Shown: piece after piece, positions 17,746-26,860 of the stretch
How the letters are laid out: each line of letters starts with the position of its first letter
How positions within the stretch are numbered: the first letter of the stretch is position 1
Assembly (NCBI RefSeq): GCF_005405485.1
Contig: NZ_BJED01000024.1
Coordinates: forward strand, 1-55,688
Origin: Enterococcus hulanensis
Lineage (GTDB): Bacteria; Bacillota; Bacilli; Lactobacillales; Enterococcaceae
DNA: 55,688 nucleotides
Reading direction: 5' to 3'
Notes under the pieces: model-generated
Seen by the model: the letters and a program-made list of their open reading frames with translations, nothing else
What the model was told of the DNA's origin: nothing
Databases searched by the model: none
Translations under genes and position numbers: made by a program

Positions 17746-18897
17746 CTAATCTTTGTCGTCAGCTAAATTATTTTCAAAAACTTCCAACATTTTTTGCTGT
17801 GGTTTTGGAAAAACATATTGAGGAAAATCTTTTGGTTTCACCCATTGTCCATCAAGTGTTAACATTTCGGCGCTTCTTCCATAAAAAACTAAAATATGCC
17901 ACCGCAAATGACTAAAGACATGTTTGACTTCACCTAATACTTTTTTCTGCCATACGATTTCTTGCTCTGGGAAGAAATCTGGACTATCCTCCGCAACTAA
18001 TGTGCTGGAAAATAGATCCCAATCATTCGGATCGTATTGCTCCTGCAGCTCTTTAAAACGCGATGGGCTGATTTCTTCCAAGGGAAACAGCCACATGTTT
18101 GCTAATAACCCGGTTTCCGGACGTTGCTGCAGAAAAATTTCTTGTTGTCTATTTTCGATAATTCCTGCCACATAGTAAACATCTTTAGGTTTCTGTTTTT
18201 TTGATTTAATAGGAAAAGCCGTTTGACGATTTTTACGATACGCTTGACAATAATTTTGGATCGGACAAAGCTCACACTGCGGACTAGTCGGCGTACAAAT
18301 GCTAGAGCCTAAATCCATCATCGCTTGATTGAAATCTCCCGGCTGATCCTGGCTAATGATTTTGCGCATTGCCTCATCAAAAATATTGCGGCTGCTCGCT
18401 TTGGCGATATCGGCCTCAATACAAAACAGCCGGCTGACTACACGCATCACATTCCCATCGATCGCTGGCTCGGGAATCTCAAAAGCGATACTGCTGATCG
18501 CACCAGCCGTATATGGTCCGATGCCTTTTAACGAACGAATCTCTTCAACGGTGGTCGGAAATTGACCGCCAAACTCTTCCATGATTTGTTTTGCGGCAGC
18601 TTGCAGATTGCGTGCCCGAGAATAATAACCTAAGCCTTCCCAAACCTTCAGCAATTTATCTTCTGGTGCGTTTGCCAAGTCTTGGATCGTTGGAAATTGT
18701 TCCATGAAACGATAAAAATAGTCAATTACCGTATCGACGCGTGTTTGCTGCAGCATGATCTCCGAAATCCAAATCCGATAGGGATCATGATTGTAGCGCC
18801 AAGGAAGATTGCGTTTTTCCTGTTGATACCACGTTAGAAACTCCGTTTGAAAATTTGCTACATCTTGTTCTGTCCAGCTTTCCCAGCCCTTACTCAT
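17746..18897 (-). CDS. mutY: A/G-specific adenine DNA glycosylase
   Basis: A 383-residue base-excision repair enzyme removing adenine opposite 8-oxoguanine. Glu46 in SEIMLQQT and Asp147 in [10 protein letters not shown] are the catalytic pair. The helix-hairpin-helix is [13 protein letters not shown] (122-134). The iron-sulfur cluster cysteines are 201, 208, 211 and 217 in the CX6CX2CX5C pattern. A C-terminal NUDIX-like domain (about 230-360) recognises 8-oxoG. The frame extends ten codons upstream, but AGGAAG lies before the ATG at 18897, which overlaps the recX end by eight bases, so the two genes are coupled. Confidence 0.95.
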   Translation of the reverse strand: MSKGWESWTEQDVANFQTEFLTWYQQEKRNLPWRYNHDPYRIWISEIMLQQTRVDTVIDYFYRFMEQFPTIQDLANAPEDKLLKVWEGLGYYSRARNLQAAAKQIMEEFGGQFPTTVEEIRSLKGIGPYTAGAISSIAFEIPEPAIDGNVMRVVSRLFCIEADIAKASSRNIFDEAMRKIISQDQPGDFNQAMMDLGSSICTPTSPQCELCPIQNYCQAYRKNRQTAFPIKSKKQKPKDVYYVAGIIENRQQEIFLQQRPETGLLANMWLFPLEEISPSRFKELQEQYDPNDWDLFSSTLVAEDSPDFFPEQEIVWQKKVLGEVKHVFSHLRWHILVFYGRSAEMLTLDGQWVKPKDFPQYVFPKPQQKMLEVFENNLADDKD

Positions 18898-19690
18898 CTG
18901 CTTCCTCTTTTCCGCGGATAAAAGCATCGATCTGATCTAACTGGAAGCCTTTTTGATACAAACTTTGTTTTACTTTTTGACGACGTTTCGCTGGTTCAAA
19001 GCGCTGATTCTTGCGCCACAGCTTTTCGCCTTGTAAATCTAATGCATCATTTTCTTGCTCCTCGATTTCCGAAAAATCAATCTCGGCTAACACAATTTTG
19101 CTGATATCACTGTTGAATCCCTTCGTCATAAGCAGCTGCTGTAGTTTTTGCTGGACTTCTCGCTGACTGCTATGATGAAATTTCCTCAACGCCTTTTTTG
19201 CTGTATGTAAAGCAACATTAAATTGCTCGTCGGCTTCATACAGATAGAGTGCCTGCTGAATATCGTTGTCCTGCAAGCCTTTTTGTTTTAGCTTTTGCTG
19301 AAGCACACGCGGTCCCTTATCGCCTAAACGCATTTGAGTGCGAATATAGCTTTCACCATAAACCAGATCATTCACCAAATTCAATTCTTTTAATCGTTCA
19401 ACAATTTTATGCCGATCTACACTTTCGATCTCATTGTCTTTTAGATAAGTTCGGATCTCTTTTTCTGTTCGCAATTGATAGCTTAAATAGTTCAACGCTA
19501 ATTGAAAACCCATATCCTCTTTGCTTTCTTGCTTGATTTCATCTAATGTTTTTTCATCCAGTTCTTGCCCTTTTAACAACCGATGACGGACAACAGTATC
19601 CTCGGATAACCGCAATTTCTCGCCATTAGAAAATTCGACTTTATAAAAAGGTCCTCGACCTTGACTGACTTTCACTACTGTTAACATCAT
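18890..19690 (-). CDS. recX: Recombination regulator RecX
   Basis: A 266-residue RecX, at the long end of the Firmicutes range, expected to bind RecA filaments and limit recombination. Repeated three-helix modules are visible, for example ALNYLSYQLRTEKEIRTYLK (about 66-85) and RMRLGDKGPRVLQQKLKQKG-like (about 117-136). The N-terminal 50 residues form a beta-rich extension. AGGAGGAG precedes two adjacent ATG codons (19690 and 19687). Coupling with mutY makes a small DNA-repair operon. Confidence 0.9.
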   Translation of the reverse strand: MMLTVVKVSQGRGPFYKVEFSNGEKLRLSEDTVVRHRLLKGQELDEKTLDEIKQESKEDMGFQLALNYLSYQLRTEKEIRTYLKDNEIESVDRHKIVERLKELNLVNDLVYGESYIRTQMRLGDKGPRVLQQKLKQKGLQDNDIQQALYLYEADEQFNVALHTAKKALRKFHHSSQREVQQKLQQLLMTKGFNSDISKIVLAEIDFSEIEEQENDALDLQGEKLWRKNQRFEPAKRRQKVKQSLYQKGFQLDQIDAFIRGKEEADE

Positions 19691-19854
19691 TTACTCCTCC
19701 TATTCGAATAAATGCTTTTATTTACATACACTACGCTCACCATTACACCCTAGCAAAAATTAATTCTATCATAGATAATCAACCAATCGATAAAAATATG
19801 CTAAAATGAACTGCGCTGAATAATTGAAAAATACTTTTAAGAAAGAGGCTGAAT

Positions 19855-21228
19855 ATGGCTGTTCAACTTAAATTAAACCAGACATTGACATTGAAAATAA
19901 AACGATTAGGCATCAATGGTGAAGGAATCGCTTATTATAAACGCCTGATCATTTTTGTGACTGGTGCTTTGCCAAATGAAACGGTTGTTGCCCGAATCAC
20001 CAAAGCAACCCCGCGTTTTGCTGAAGCCAGCTTAGTTAAAATTACGAAAAAAAGTCCTGATCGAATCACGCCGCCTTGTCCTGTTTATGAAGAATGCGGC
20101 GGATGCCAGCTTCAACATCTAGTCTACAGCAAACAGTTAGACTTCAAGAAAGATTTACTACGGCAAGCATTGGAAAAATACAAACCAGCTGGTTATCAAA
20201 CATTTGAATTGCGTGACACGCTTGGAATGGGGGAGCCTTGGCACTATCGAAACAAAGCTCAATTCCAATTGCGCAAAAATAAAAAAACCCAGCAAGTTGA
20301 AGCCGGACTTTATCAAGCGGAGTCCCACCAATTAGTACCAATCACAGACTGCTTAGTTCAGGAACCGACAACGCAAAAAGTCATTAATACTGTCGTACAA
20401 TTATTAACAAAATACGAGATGCCGATTTATGATGAGCGTTCAAATGCTGGAATCATGCGGACCTTAATGGTTCGGATTGGCATTGAAACAGGTGAAGTAC
20501 AACTAGTTTTCATCACCAAAACGAAAAAGCTGCCACAAGGAAATGCTTTGATCCGGGAAATCACGAATCGTTTGCCGGAAGTTGTTTCTATTATGCAAAA
20601 TGTGCAGGACAAAAAAACTTCGGCCGTTATGGGGGATGAAACGATTCATCTTTGGGGCAAAGAAGTCATCAACGAAAAGATCAATGAAGTCAGCTTTGAG
20701 CTTTCACCGCGAGCTTTCTTCCAGTTGAACCCGCAGCAAACCAAAGTTCTTTATCAAGAAGCAATCAACGCTTTGGATTTATCGACGCCTAAAACCGTCG
20801 TGGACGCTTACTGCGGTGTAGGAACGATTGGATTATCTCTGGCTAAAAAAGCTAAAGAAGTCCGAGGCATGGATATTATTCCGCAAGCGATTGATGATGC
20901 CAAGAAAAATGCTGAAGCTATGAATCTGACGAATACGCATTATGAAGTGGGAACAGCCGAAAGCTTATTACCGAAATGGTTGAAAGACGGATTTGCACCT
21001 GATGCGATCGTCGTTGATCCGCCGCGGACCGGTTTGGACAATCAACTACTAAAGGCGATCCAAGAATCCCCTAGTCCTGAAATGGTCTATATTTCTTGTA
21101 ATGTTTCGACGCTGGCTCGTGATCTCGTAAGTCTTTCTAAAATCTATCATGTCGAATATTTACAATCGGTGGATATGTTTCCGCAAACTGCCCGCTGTGA
21201 AGTCGTTGTAAAGCTAATTAGAAAGTAA
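19855..21228 (+). CDS. rlmD: 23S rRNA (uracil-5-)-methyltransferase RlmD/RlmCD
   Basis: A 457-residue RumA-family enzyme making 5-methyluridine in 23S rRNA. An N-terminal TRAM domain (1-60) is followed by iron-sulfur cysteines 75, 81, 84 and 166 (CPVYEECGGCQLQH), and a SAM-dependent domain with DAYCGVGTIGLSLA near 322 and the nucleophile cysteine in YISCNVSTLARDL near 412. In Gram-positives one enzyme often methylates both U747 and U1939 (RlmCD); which applies here is not visible. GAGG precedes the ATG. Divergent from recX, with an extended -10 (TATGCTAAAAT, -10 at 19802-19807). Confidence 0.93.
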   Translation: MAVQLKLNQTLTLKIKRLGINGEGIAYYKRLIIFVTGALPNETVVARITKATPRFAEASLVKITKKSPDRITPPCPVYEECGGCQLQHLVYSKQLDFKKDLLRQALEKYKPAGYQTFELRDTLGMGEPWHYRNKAQFQLRKNKKTQQVEAGLYQAESHQLVPITDCLVQEPTTQKVINTVVQLLTKYEMPIYDERSNAGIMRTLMVRIGIETGEVQLVFITKTKKLPQGNALIREITNRLPEVVSIMQNVQDKKTSAVMGDETIHLWGKEVINEKINEVSFELSPRAFFQLNPQQTKVLYQEAINALDLSTPKTVVDAYCGVGTIGLSLAKKAKEVRGMDIIPQAIDDAKKNAEAMNLTNTHYEVGTAESLLPKWLKDGFAPDAIVVDPPRTGLDNQLLKAIQESPSPEMVYISCNVSTLARDLVSLSKIYHVEYLQSVDMFPQTARCEVVVKLIRK

Positions 21229-21265
21229 AAGAGGCGTGACCGAAATTGGTCATGCCTCTTATTTT
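21229..21265. terminator. Bidirectional terminator
   Basis: Arms AAGAGGCGTGACC (21229-21241) and GGTCATGCCTCTT (21248-21260), one wobble, followed by ATTTT on the plus side and TTTT on the minus side. Shared by rlmD and the LCP gene. Confidence 0.85.
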
Positions 21266-22490
21266 AATATCCGGCTGCTGGTTGTCCGTATGCTGCATCG
21301 GGATCTGTGGCTCCACCGTATCCTTGATCGACTTGATTGGGATCAGTATATCCGGAGTCAGTGTAGCCCTGATCGTTCTGGGTTGTATCGTCGTATTGCT
21401 GATAGCCGCTGCTGGAACTTCCATAGCCGCCGCTGTCATCATAATTATTCGGATCGTCATAGCCCGGCGCAAACTGGCTTGAGTCTTCGCTGGCTTTTCC
21501 ATCGGAATCATCATAGTATAAACTATCTGCATCCTCTTCTTTAAGATTCGGCAAGGTTTCAGCAGTTGGTTTTCCTAACTGTTTCTTCAAAGTATTTTGA
21601 ACATCCAATAATTCAGTCGTTCCTAAAATCTGATAGTAGATTTCGTCAATCATTTGACTCTTTCCGACTAGCTGCTTTTGCTTAATCGTGTCGAAAGCAG
21701 GTAAATAATTCGTACCAATATCCATCATATCGTCCCAGGTCAAATCGGTCTTCATATTTTTTTCTACTGCTTTTAAAATCTTCTTATAATTACCGACACC
21801 ATTGATGGACATTGCTTTGCGTAAAATCTTGGTCACTACTTCACGCTGACGTCTTTGCCGTCCTACATCGCCCTCTGGATCTTCATAACGCATCCGAGCA
21901 TAGGCAAGACCTTTTTCACCATTTAAAGTCTGTTTGCCTTTTTCTACATGAATGCCGTCTAACGTAAATTCAATTTTATTATTCACTTCGATCCCGCCAA
22001 CTGCATCGATCAAGTCCTTCAATCCACGCATATTTATCGATACGTAATGGTCTAAAGGAATATCTAATAGCGTTTCGATAGTATCCATCGACATTTCTAC
22101 ACCGCCAAAAGCATAGGCGTGATTCAATTTATCATTCGTACCGTAGCCGACGATCTTAGTTAAAATATCTCGGTCGAGACTGACAATCGTTGATTTTTTT
22201 TGCTTCGGATTGATGGTCACTACCATCATACTATCCGAACGGCCTTGGTCTGAACGTCCAAGATCTCCAGTATCAATTCCCGCAAGCAGGATTGAAAATG
22301 GCTCCGCATTGTCGATGTTCGGTTTTTCGCCGCTTCCCCGCTTCAAACTCGTCCGCTTAACGGTTTGGCGAATATTATCAACCATCCTACTGGCATCATT
22401 TGTCACTTGGACGGCGTAGTAGGTAATCCCACCTATAAATAAATTCAGTAGGACCAATAATCCTACGACAACTTTCTTCCAACGGCTCAT
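21264..22490 (-). CDS. LytR-CpsA-Psr (LCP) family cell wall ligase
   Basis: A 408-residue membrane-anchored protein. One N-terminal helix (about 6-27) is followed by an extracellular LCP domain (about 65-230) with the conserved LLAGIDTGD, RSDSMMVVTINP, SLDRDILT and LAYARMRYEDPEGDVGRQRRQ segments, including arginines that bind polyprenyl pyrophosphate. Family members transfer wall teichoic acid or capsule-like glycans from the lipid carrier to peptidoglycan; Epa is a plausible substrate. The last about 95 residues are disordered and rich in Tyr, Asp, Gly, Ser and Gln, an unusual tail. GAGGTG precedes the ATG; promoter at 22522-22550. Confidence 0.92.
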   Translation of the reverse strand: MSRWKKVVVGLLVLLNLFIGGITYYAVQVTNDASRMVDNIRQTVKRTSLKRGSGEKPNIDNAEPFSILLAGIDTGDLGRSDQGRSDSMMVVTINPKQKKSTIVSLDRDILTKIVGYGTNDKLNHAYAFGGVEMSMDTIETLLDIPLDHYVSINMRGLKDLIDAVGGIEVNNKIEFTLDGIHVEKGKQTLNGEKGLAYARMRYEDPEGDVGRQRRQREVVTKILRKAMSINGVGNYKKILKAVEKNMKTDLTWDDMMDIGTNYLPAFDTIKQKQLVGKSQMIDEIYYQILGTTELLDVQNTLKKQLGKPTAETLPNLKEEDADSLYYDDSDGKASEDSSQFAPGYDDPNNYDDSGGYGSSSSGYQQYDDTTQNDQGYTDSGYTDPNQVDQGYGGATDPDAAYGQPAAGY

Positions 22491-22521
22491 AGCACACCTC
22501 TATCAACGATTTTTACGTTTC

Positions 22522-22550
22522 ATTTTCTCATAAATCGGGCCGCTGTTCAA
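22522..22550 (-). promoter_or_regulatory. Promoter of the LCP gene
   Basis: Minus strand TTGAAC (22545-22550), 17-base spacer, GAAAAT (22522-22527) with a TGA extension just upstream, about 30 bases before the ATG. Confidence 0.5.
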
Positions 22551-22686
22551 CCACAGCTAAAAATAATTAATTTTATATAACAGAAATTTAAAAAGTATTA
22601 ATTGCTTATTCGCCCTTTAAATTTGATTTATACCATAAAAATATGAAGATTTTTGGAAGGACACAAAACTTAAGCAAAAATGATCA

Positions 22687-22721
22687 CAAAAAAAGAAAGA
22701 TTAGCCAAGCCAATCTTTCTT
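22687..22721 (-). terminator. Terminator of sodA
   Basis: Minus-strand stem of thirteen bases (22709-22721 with 22693-22705, one mismatch, AAGAAAGATTGGC) followed by seven T residues. Confidence 0.85.
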
Positions 22722-22740
22722 TCTGTAACTTTTTATTTGA

Positions 22741-23349
22741 TTATTTAGCAGCTGCTAAATTTTCGTTTGCTTGATCCCAATTTACAACATCCCAGAATGC
22801 AGCGATGTAGTCAGGACGTACATTTTTATACTTCAAGTAATAAGCATGTTCCCAAACATCTAAACCAATGATTGGTGTTTTGCCGTCAGTCAATGGGTTA
22901 TCTTGGTTTGCCGTTGAAGTAATTTCTAATTTGCCGTTGTTCAATACTAACCAAGCCCAGCCAGAACCAAAACGACCAGTTGCAGCTGTTTTGAATTCTT
23001 CCTTCATTTTTTCAAAGCTGCCGAATGCTTCGTCAATTGCCTCTTTGATTGCGCCAGTTGGTGCTCCGCCAGCATTTGGTGCCATAATCTTCCAGAAGAA
23101 GCTGTGGTTTGCATGTCCGCCCCCATTGTTTCGCACTGCTGTACGAATATCTTCAGGAACTTCATTTAAGTTTGTCACGAGTTCTTCGACTGATTGTTCC
23201 GCTAATTCTGGATATTTTTCAATCGCAGCATTTAAATTGGTTACATAAGTGTTGTGGTGCTTGTCATGATGCAAGTGCATCGTTTCAACATCGATATAAG
23301 GCTCCAACGCGTCGTAGCCATAAGGTAGATCTGGTAAAGTATAAGCCAT
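22741..23349 (-). CDS. sodA: Superoxide dismutase, manganese type
   Basis: A 202-residue Fe/Mn superoxide dismutase converting superoxide to peroxide and oxygen. Metal ligands are His27 (in LHHDKHH), His82 (in [10 protein letters not shown]) and the Asp and His of [11 protein letters not shown]. Residues typical of the manganese form, such as [16 protein letters not shown] context and NQDNPL, suggest Mn, but metal specificity can only be inferred. The ATG at 23349 has GGAGG nine bases upstream; a TTG two codons earlier is too near that site. Monocistronic with promoter and terminator of its own. Confidence 0.96.
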   Translation of the reverse strand: MAYTLPDLPYGYDALEPYIDVETMHLHHDKHHNTYVTNLNAAIEKYPELAEQSVEELVTNLNEVPEDIRTAVRNNGGGHANHSFFWKIMAPNAGGAPTGAIKEAIDEAFGSFEKMKEEFKTAATGRFGSGWAWLVLNNGKLEITSTANQDNPLTDGKTPIIGLDVWEHAYYLKYKNVRPDYIAAFWDVVNWDQANENLAAAK

Positions 23350-23383
23350 GTTCAAATTCCTCCTTAAAATATCTTACAACCTA

Positions 23384-23412
23384 ACTGTAACAAACAATGC
23401 AACTATCTTCAA
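23384..23412 (-). promoter_or_regulatory. Promoter of sodA
   Basis: Minus strand TTGAAG (23407-23412), 17-base spacer, TACAGT (23384-23389) with TGT just upstream. Confidence 0.45.
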
Positions 23413-23421
23413 AGTATATGC

Positions 23422-23889
23422 CTATCGTGGCGAAGAATTCGTTTTCTCGTCTTCGATGATCTCAACCTTCTTGAAGATAAAGACTTTACTGAAAACATAA
23501 TTCGCGACTACGACTACAACTTGCGTGATTATTTTGGCGATCAGATTGCCCGTGTGCAGCATGTCGATAAATACGTACATACAAGCCATATCCATTCCAA
23601 AAGAAAGCACACGGTAAAAGATGAACTTACCAAATTCCCAAGCCAAAGCCTGAAAGCCTTCTGTTTTTGATTGAAATACCCATAATTTGTTCGTCACAAA
23701 AGCAAATAATACGGAACAAATCCATGAAATAGCATTAGAGACCGGCCAACTCAAATGAAAAGCCTGATACGCTAAAGTAAATGTAACAATATTTACAACG
23801 GTGGCTAATCCGCCGAAAAATAGATAGATAAAAACTTCCCATAGTTTTTTTTCTTCCAAATAATTTCTAAACGACTGATAGATTTTCAT
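23422..23889 (-). CDS. GtrA-family membrane protein (polyprenyl-phosphate-sugar flippase)
   Basis: A 155-residue protein with four predicted membrane helices (about 17-40, 46-68, 87-110, 118-138) and a charged cytoplasmic tail. The pattern FGGLATVVNIVTF ... FVTNKLWVF is characteristic of GtrA. Family members are thought to flip undecaprenyl-phosphate-linked monosaccharides made by GtrB-type enzymes. A GtrB-like transferase lies 2 kb away at 25917-26849, separated by two unrelated rightward genes. The ribosome site is weak (GAAAGAGAG). Confidence 0.87.
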   Translation of the reverse strand: MKIYQSFRNYLEEKKLWEVFIYLFFGGLATVVNIVTFTLAYQAFHLSWPVSNAISWICSVLFAFVTNKLWVFQSKTEGFQALAWEFGKFIFYRVLSFGMDMACMYVFIDMLHTGNLIAKIITQVVVVVANYVFSKVFIFKKVEIIEDEKTNSSPR

Positions 23890-23990
23890 GATTGCTCTCT
23901 TTCCTATTCTTCTCTTCTAAATTAAGATAGCGAAGCTGAAATTAATAGTCAATTCTTTCTTGAATTCTTTTTACATTTTTACAGATCGCC

Positions 23991-24019
23991 TTGTTATTTC
24001 AAGCTTACTTCGCTACAAT
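23991..24019 (+). promoter_or_regulatory. Promoter of the DUF1189 gene
   Basis: TTGTTA (23991-23996), 17-base spacer, TACAAT (24014-24019). Confidence 0.6.
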
Positions 24020-24050
24020 GGCACTTGTATAAAAAGATTGGAGCGATCAC

Positions 24051-24866
24051 ATGACTTTTCGTCAATTAATCAAAGGTTCTCTTTTCCGTTTTGAGGATTT
24101 AAAATCGGCTAAGGACACACCATTCTGGAAATCGATTGTTTACTTGCTTGGTTTGAGCCTGCTTCTAGCAATTCCAAGTGTCTATCAAGCACTTCAGGTA
24201 ATGAATCAAATCAAAACAGATAGTCTGGAGATCGTAGAAAAGATCCCGGATTTCAAAATCGAAGATGGCGAGATCAAAACAACGAAGCCGGAAAAAGGAT
24301 TCATCTATCAAACGGATTCGATCATCTTGACCTTTGATCCGGAGGGCAAGCGTACACAAAAAGACGTTGAAAAGGACTTAGTTGGAAATTATTTCAGTGT
24401 GGGACTATTAAAAAATCAGGCATTACTCGTTTTACCAGACTACGGCGGTGTCAGCTCCGCGATGTTTGGCGATAATGTGCTGAAGTTTTCTTACAAGCAA
24501 GAACCATTTAAAAATATGACTGGCGATAAAATCAGAGACGGACTGGAAGACTGGGAAATGCCCGTTTGGACACCACTTGTAATGCTGCTGGCAGGAATTT
24601 ATCCTTCCTTCATCAATTTGTTTGTGACATTAGTCTTTGCAGGCATTGCCGGGATGATCGTCGCAAAATTGAGACTGAGACGCGTGACATTCTTTGATTG
24701 CTTTAAAACAATCATCTTTTGTGCCGCAATCCCGACCATTTTAGCAACAATCATTTTGTTGTTCCAACCAAATTTTGATTCGAGTCTGCTGATTACGTTC
24801 ATCAGCCTATTCATCTTTTTGCGAGTCACTCATTATTTCCCAAAAATTGAATTACCGACCAACTAA
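24051..24866 (+). CDS. DUF1189 family membrane protein
   Basis: A 271-residue protein. One helix (about 29-47) is followed by an extracytoplasmic domain of about 120 residues with the repeated pattern FIYQTDSIILTFDPEG and then GGVSSAMFGDNVLKFSY, and then three C-terminal helices (about 175-200, 218-240, 243-260). This layout and these sequences match DUF1189, whose function is unknown. GGAGCG precedes the ATG. It is flanked by a good promoter and a strong terminator, so it is transcribed alone. Confidence 0.8.
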   Translation: MTFRQLIKGSLFRFEDLKSAKDTPFWKSIVYLLGLSLLLAIPSVYQALQVMNQIKTDSLEIVEKIPDFKIEDGEIKTTKPEKGFIYQTDSIILTFDPEGKRTQKDVEKDLVGNYFSVGLLKNQALLVLPDYGGVSSAMFGDNVLKFSYKQEPFKNMTGDKIRDGLEDWEMPVWTPLVMLLAGIYPSFINLFVTLVFAGIAGMIVAKLRLRRVTFFDCFKTIIFCAAIPTILATIILLFQPNFDSSLLITFISLFIFLRVTHYFPKIELPTN

Positions 24867-24896
24867 CTGCTTACAATTCTGTAAGCAGTTTTTTTT
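24867..24896 (+). terminator. Terminator of the DUF1189 gene
   Basis: CTGCTTACA (24867-24875), ATTC loop, TGTAAGCAG (24880-24888), then eight T residues. Confidence 0.9.
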
Positions 24897-24956
24897 CGGG
24901 ATTTTTGTTAGAATAAAATCGAGATTTCTAGGTCTAAAAGAAATGAGGAGATTACT

Positions 24957-25904
24957 ATGACGAAACCAATTATTTTCTTACAACGCGAATTTCGCGAAGA
25001 ATTCAGCGACAAGATTCAAGCCATCGCTCCCGATTATCAGGTTAAGACAGAACTAACCGAAGAAGAATTGCCAGCTGTAGAAATATCCGTTGGCTGGTCA
25101 AAAAAATTTAGTGAACAGCTTCTTGCTTCTGATCAGTTAAAATGGGTCCAATCCATCTCTGCCGGCGTTGATTACTTACCGTTGAATGACTTTTTTGATC
25201 GAGATATTTTATTGTCTAACGGCAGCGGCATCCATGCTCTCTCCATCAGCGAGCACATCATCGGCGTTTTGCTGGGCTATTACCGTGGATTAAACCAATC
25301 CGTCAAGAACCAAGAACAAAAAATCTGGGGACAAGACGCCATTCATTATGATCAATTAGCTGGAAAAAATTTATTAGTTGTTGGAACCGGCCATATTGGC
25401 CAGCAACTTTCCAAATCAATTCGCAGTTTAGGTGTAAGGACTTATGGGATTAACACCACAGGCCATCCTGTCGAAGGCTTCACTGAGACATACTCAATCA
25501 AAAACTTGTCAAAAATTGTATCTGAAATGGATATCGTAGTAGGTATCCTGCCAGGAACACACGAAACCTACCATATTTTTAACAGCGACATTTTTGAGAA
25601 AATGAAAAAGTCCGCCATATTCATAAATGTCGGACGAGGCGATACTGTTCACACTAAAGAATTGATAACGGCACTTGAAGAAAAACACATTGCTTTTGCT
25701 GCTCTGGACGTTTTTGAAGAAGAACCGCTGCCAAAAGAAAGTCCATTGTGGAATTTCGAAAATGTTTTAATTACACCTCATATCTCTGGTTTGACCGTTG
25801 ATTTTCAAAACAAGTTTATGAAAATCTTTTTGGCAAATCTGAAAAGCTATGCAGCAAATAAAGAATTGTCAGTTAATCAAGTAGAATTGAAACGAGGGTA
25901 TTAA
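24957..25904 (+). CDS. D-isomer-specific 2-hydroxyacid dehydrogenase
   Basis: A 315-residue NAD(P)-dependent oxidoreductase. The nucleotide-binding motif is LLVVGTGHIGQQL near 139-151. The catalytic triad is visible as the arginine of INVGRGDTV (about 226), the glutamate of EEEPLP (about 258) and the histidine of ITPHISG (about 276). It resembles the phosphoglycerate-dehydrogenase-like branch that reduces 2-oxoacids; the physiological substrate is not evident. GAGGAG sits six bases before the ATG. It ends in a terminator shared with the convergent gtrB-like gene. Confidence 0.88.
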   Translation: MTKPIIFLQREFREEFSDKIQAIAPDYQVKTELTEEELPAVEISVGWSKKFSEQLLASDQLKWVQSISAGVDYLPLNDFFDRDILLSNGSGIHALSISEHIIGVLLGYYRGLNQSVKNQEQKIWGQDAIHYDQLAGKNLLVVGTGHIGQQLSKSIRSLGVRTYGINTTGHPVEGFTETYSIKNLSKIVSEMDIVVGILPGTHETYHIFNSDIFEKMKKSAIFINVGRGDTVHTKELITALEEKHIAFAALDVFEEEPLPKESPLWNFENVLITPHISGLTVDFQNKFMKIFLANLKSYAANKELSVNQVELKRGY

Positions 25905-25935
25905 AAAAGTTGGAGTCTATTGCTCCAACTTTTTT
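25903..25935. terminator. Bidirectional terminator
   Basis: Perfect thirteen-base stem AAAAAAGTTGGAG (25903-25915) / CTCCAACTTTTTT (25923-25935) with a seven-base loop; works for both convergent genes. Confidence 0.9.
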
Positions 25936-26849
25936 TCAGTCTCCTTAACAATATAAACAGGACGTTTCTTCGTCTCCATAAATATCTTACCAATATATTT
26001 TCCGATGATACCAATGCACAGTAGCTGAACGCCACCAATAAATAGAATAATCGTCACCAATGACGGCCACCCTGACGTTGGATCGCCAAATATTAAGGCA
26101 CGAACAATGATAAAGATCATCGCGATTCCTGAGGCCAAACAAGAAAAAGCGCCGACAAAAGAAGCAATATTTAGCGGAACATCAGAAAAATTCACTATTC
26201 CATCAATTGAATAATTGAACAATTCCCAAAATGACCAAGACGTTTTACCAGCAACCCTCTCTTGGTTTTCAAAAGAAATGTACTCAGTTTTGAAGCCAAC
26301 CCAGCTAAACAACCCTTTCGAAAAACGATTATGCTCAGTCAATTCTAATACTGCATCCACCATTTGACGAGTCATCAAGCGGTAATCCCGTGCACCATCC
26401 ACCATCTCGGTTTCACTGATTCGATTAATCAAATGATAAAACGCTTTCGCAAATATATTACGAATTAATGGCTCTCCCTTACGATCAGCTCGACGAGTAC
26501 CAACACAATCAATATCTGTTGTCTCAATCATTTCAATCATTTGCGGCAACAGCTCTGGCGGATCTTGCAAGTCAACATCCATTACTGTGACTAAATCTCC
26601 TTTTGCAGCCTGCAAACCCGCATATAAGGCAGCCTCTTTCCCAAAATTTCGAGAAAAAGAAATATAGCGAACAAAACGATTCTTTAGCGCTAACTCACGC
26701 AGCACCTCTAACGTTTGATCCGCCGATCCGTCATTAATAAAAATATATTCAAAATCATGAGAAATCTTCTTTTTTACTTTCTCCATCTCCGCAAAAAAAA
26801 GAGGAATTGCTTCCTCTTCGTTAAAGCAAGGAACAATTACTGATATCAT
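25917..26849 (-). CDS. GtrB/YkoT-like polyprenyl-phosphate glycosyltransferase
   Basis: A 310-residue GT2 enzyme with GT-A fold: SVIVPCFNEEEAIPLF at the start, FINDGSADQT near 38, and the metal motif DVDLQDPPELL near 95. Two C-terminal membrane helices (about 230-255 and 265-290) anchor it. The family transfers glucose or another hexose from a nucleotide sugar to undecaprenyl phosphate, and the GtrA-like flippase at 23422 is its likely partner. The final product could be a glycosylated teichoic or lipoteichoic acid. AGGAGTGG precedes the ATG. It is the third gene of a Ktr-YneR-GtrB operon. Confidence 0.88.
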   Translation of the reverse strand: MISVIVPCFNEEEAIPLFFAEMEKVKKKISHDFEYIFINDGSADQTLEVLRELALKNRFVRYISFSRNFGKEAALYAGLQAAKGDLVTVMDVDLQDPPELLPQMIEMIETTDIDCVGTRRADRKGEPLIRNIFAKAFYHLINRISETEMVDGARDYRLMTRQMVDAVLELTEHNRFSKGLFSWVGFKTEYISFENQERVAGKTSWSFWELFNYSIDGIVNFSDVPLNIASFVGAFSCLASGIAMIFIIVRALIFGDPTSGWPSLVTIILFIGGVQLLCIGIIGKYIGKIFMETKKRPVYIVKETEKKLEQ

Positions 26850-26860
26850 TCAAGCCACTC

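Noticed and set aside
21246-21482. Hydrophobic 78-residue frame opposite the LCP tail, looking like a membrane protein
   Set aside because: It is the antisense of the repetitive Tyr/Asp/Gly tail; hydrophobicity follows from the complement of those codons. No ribosome site or promoter.
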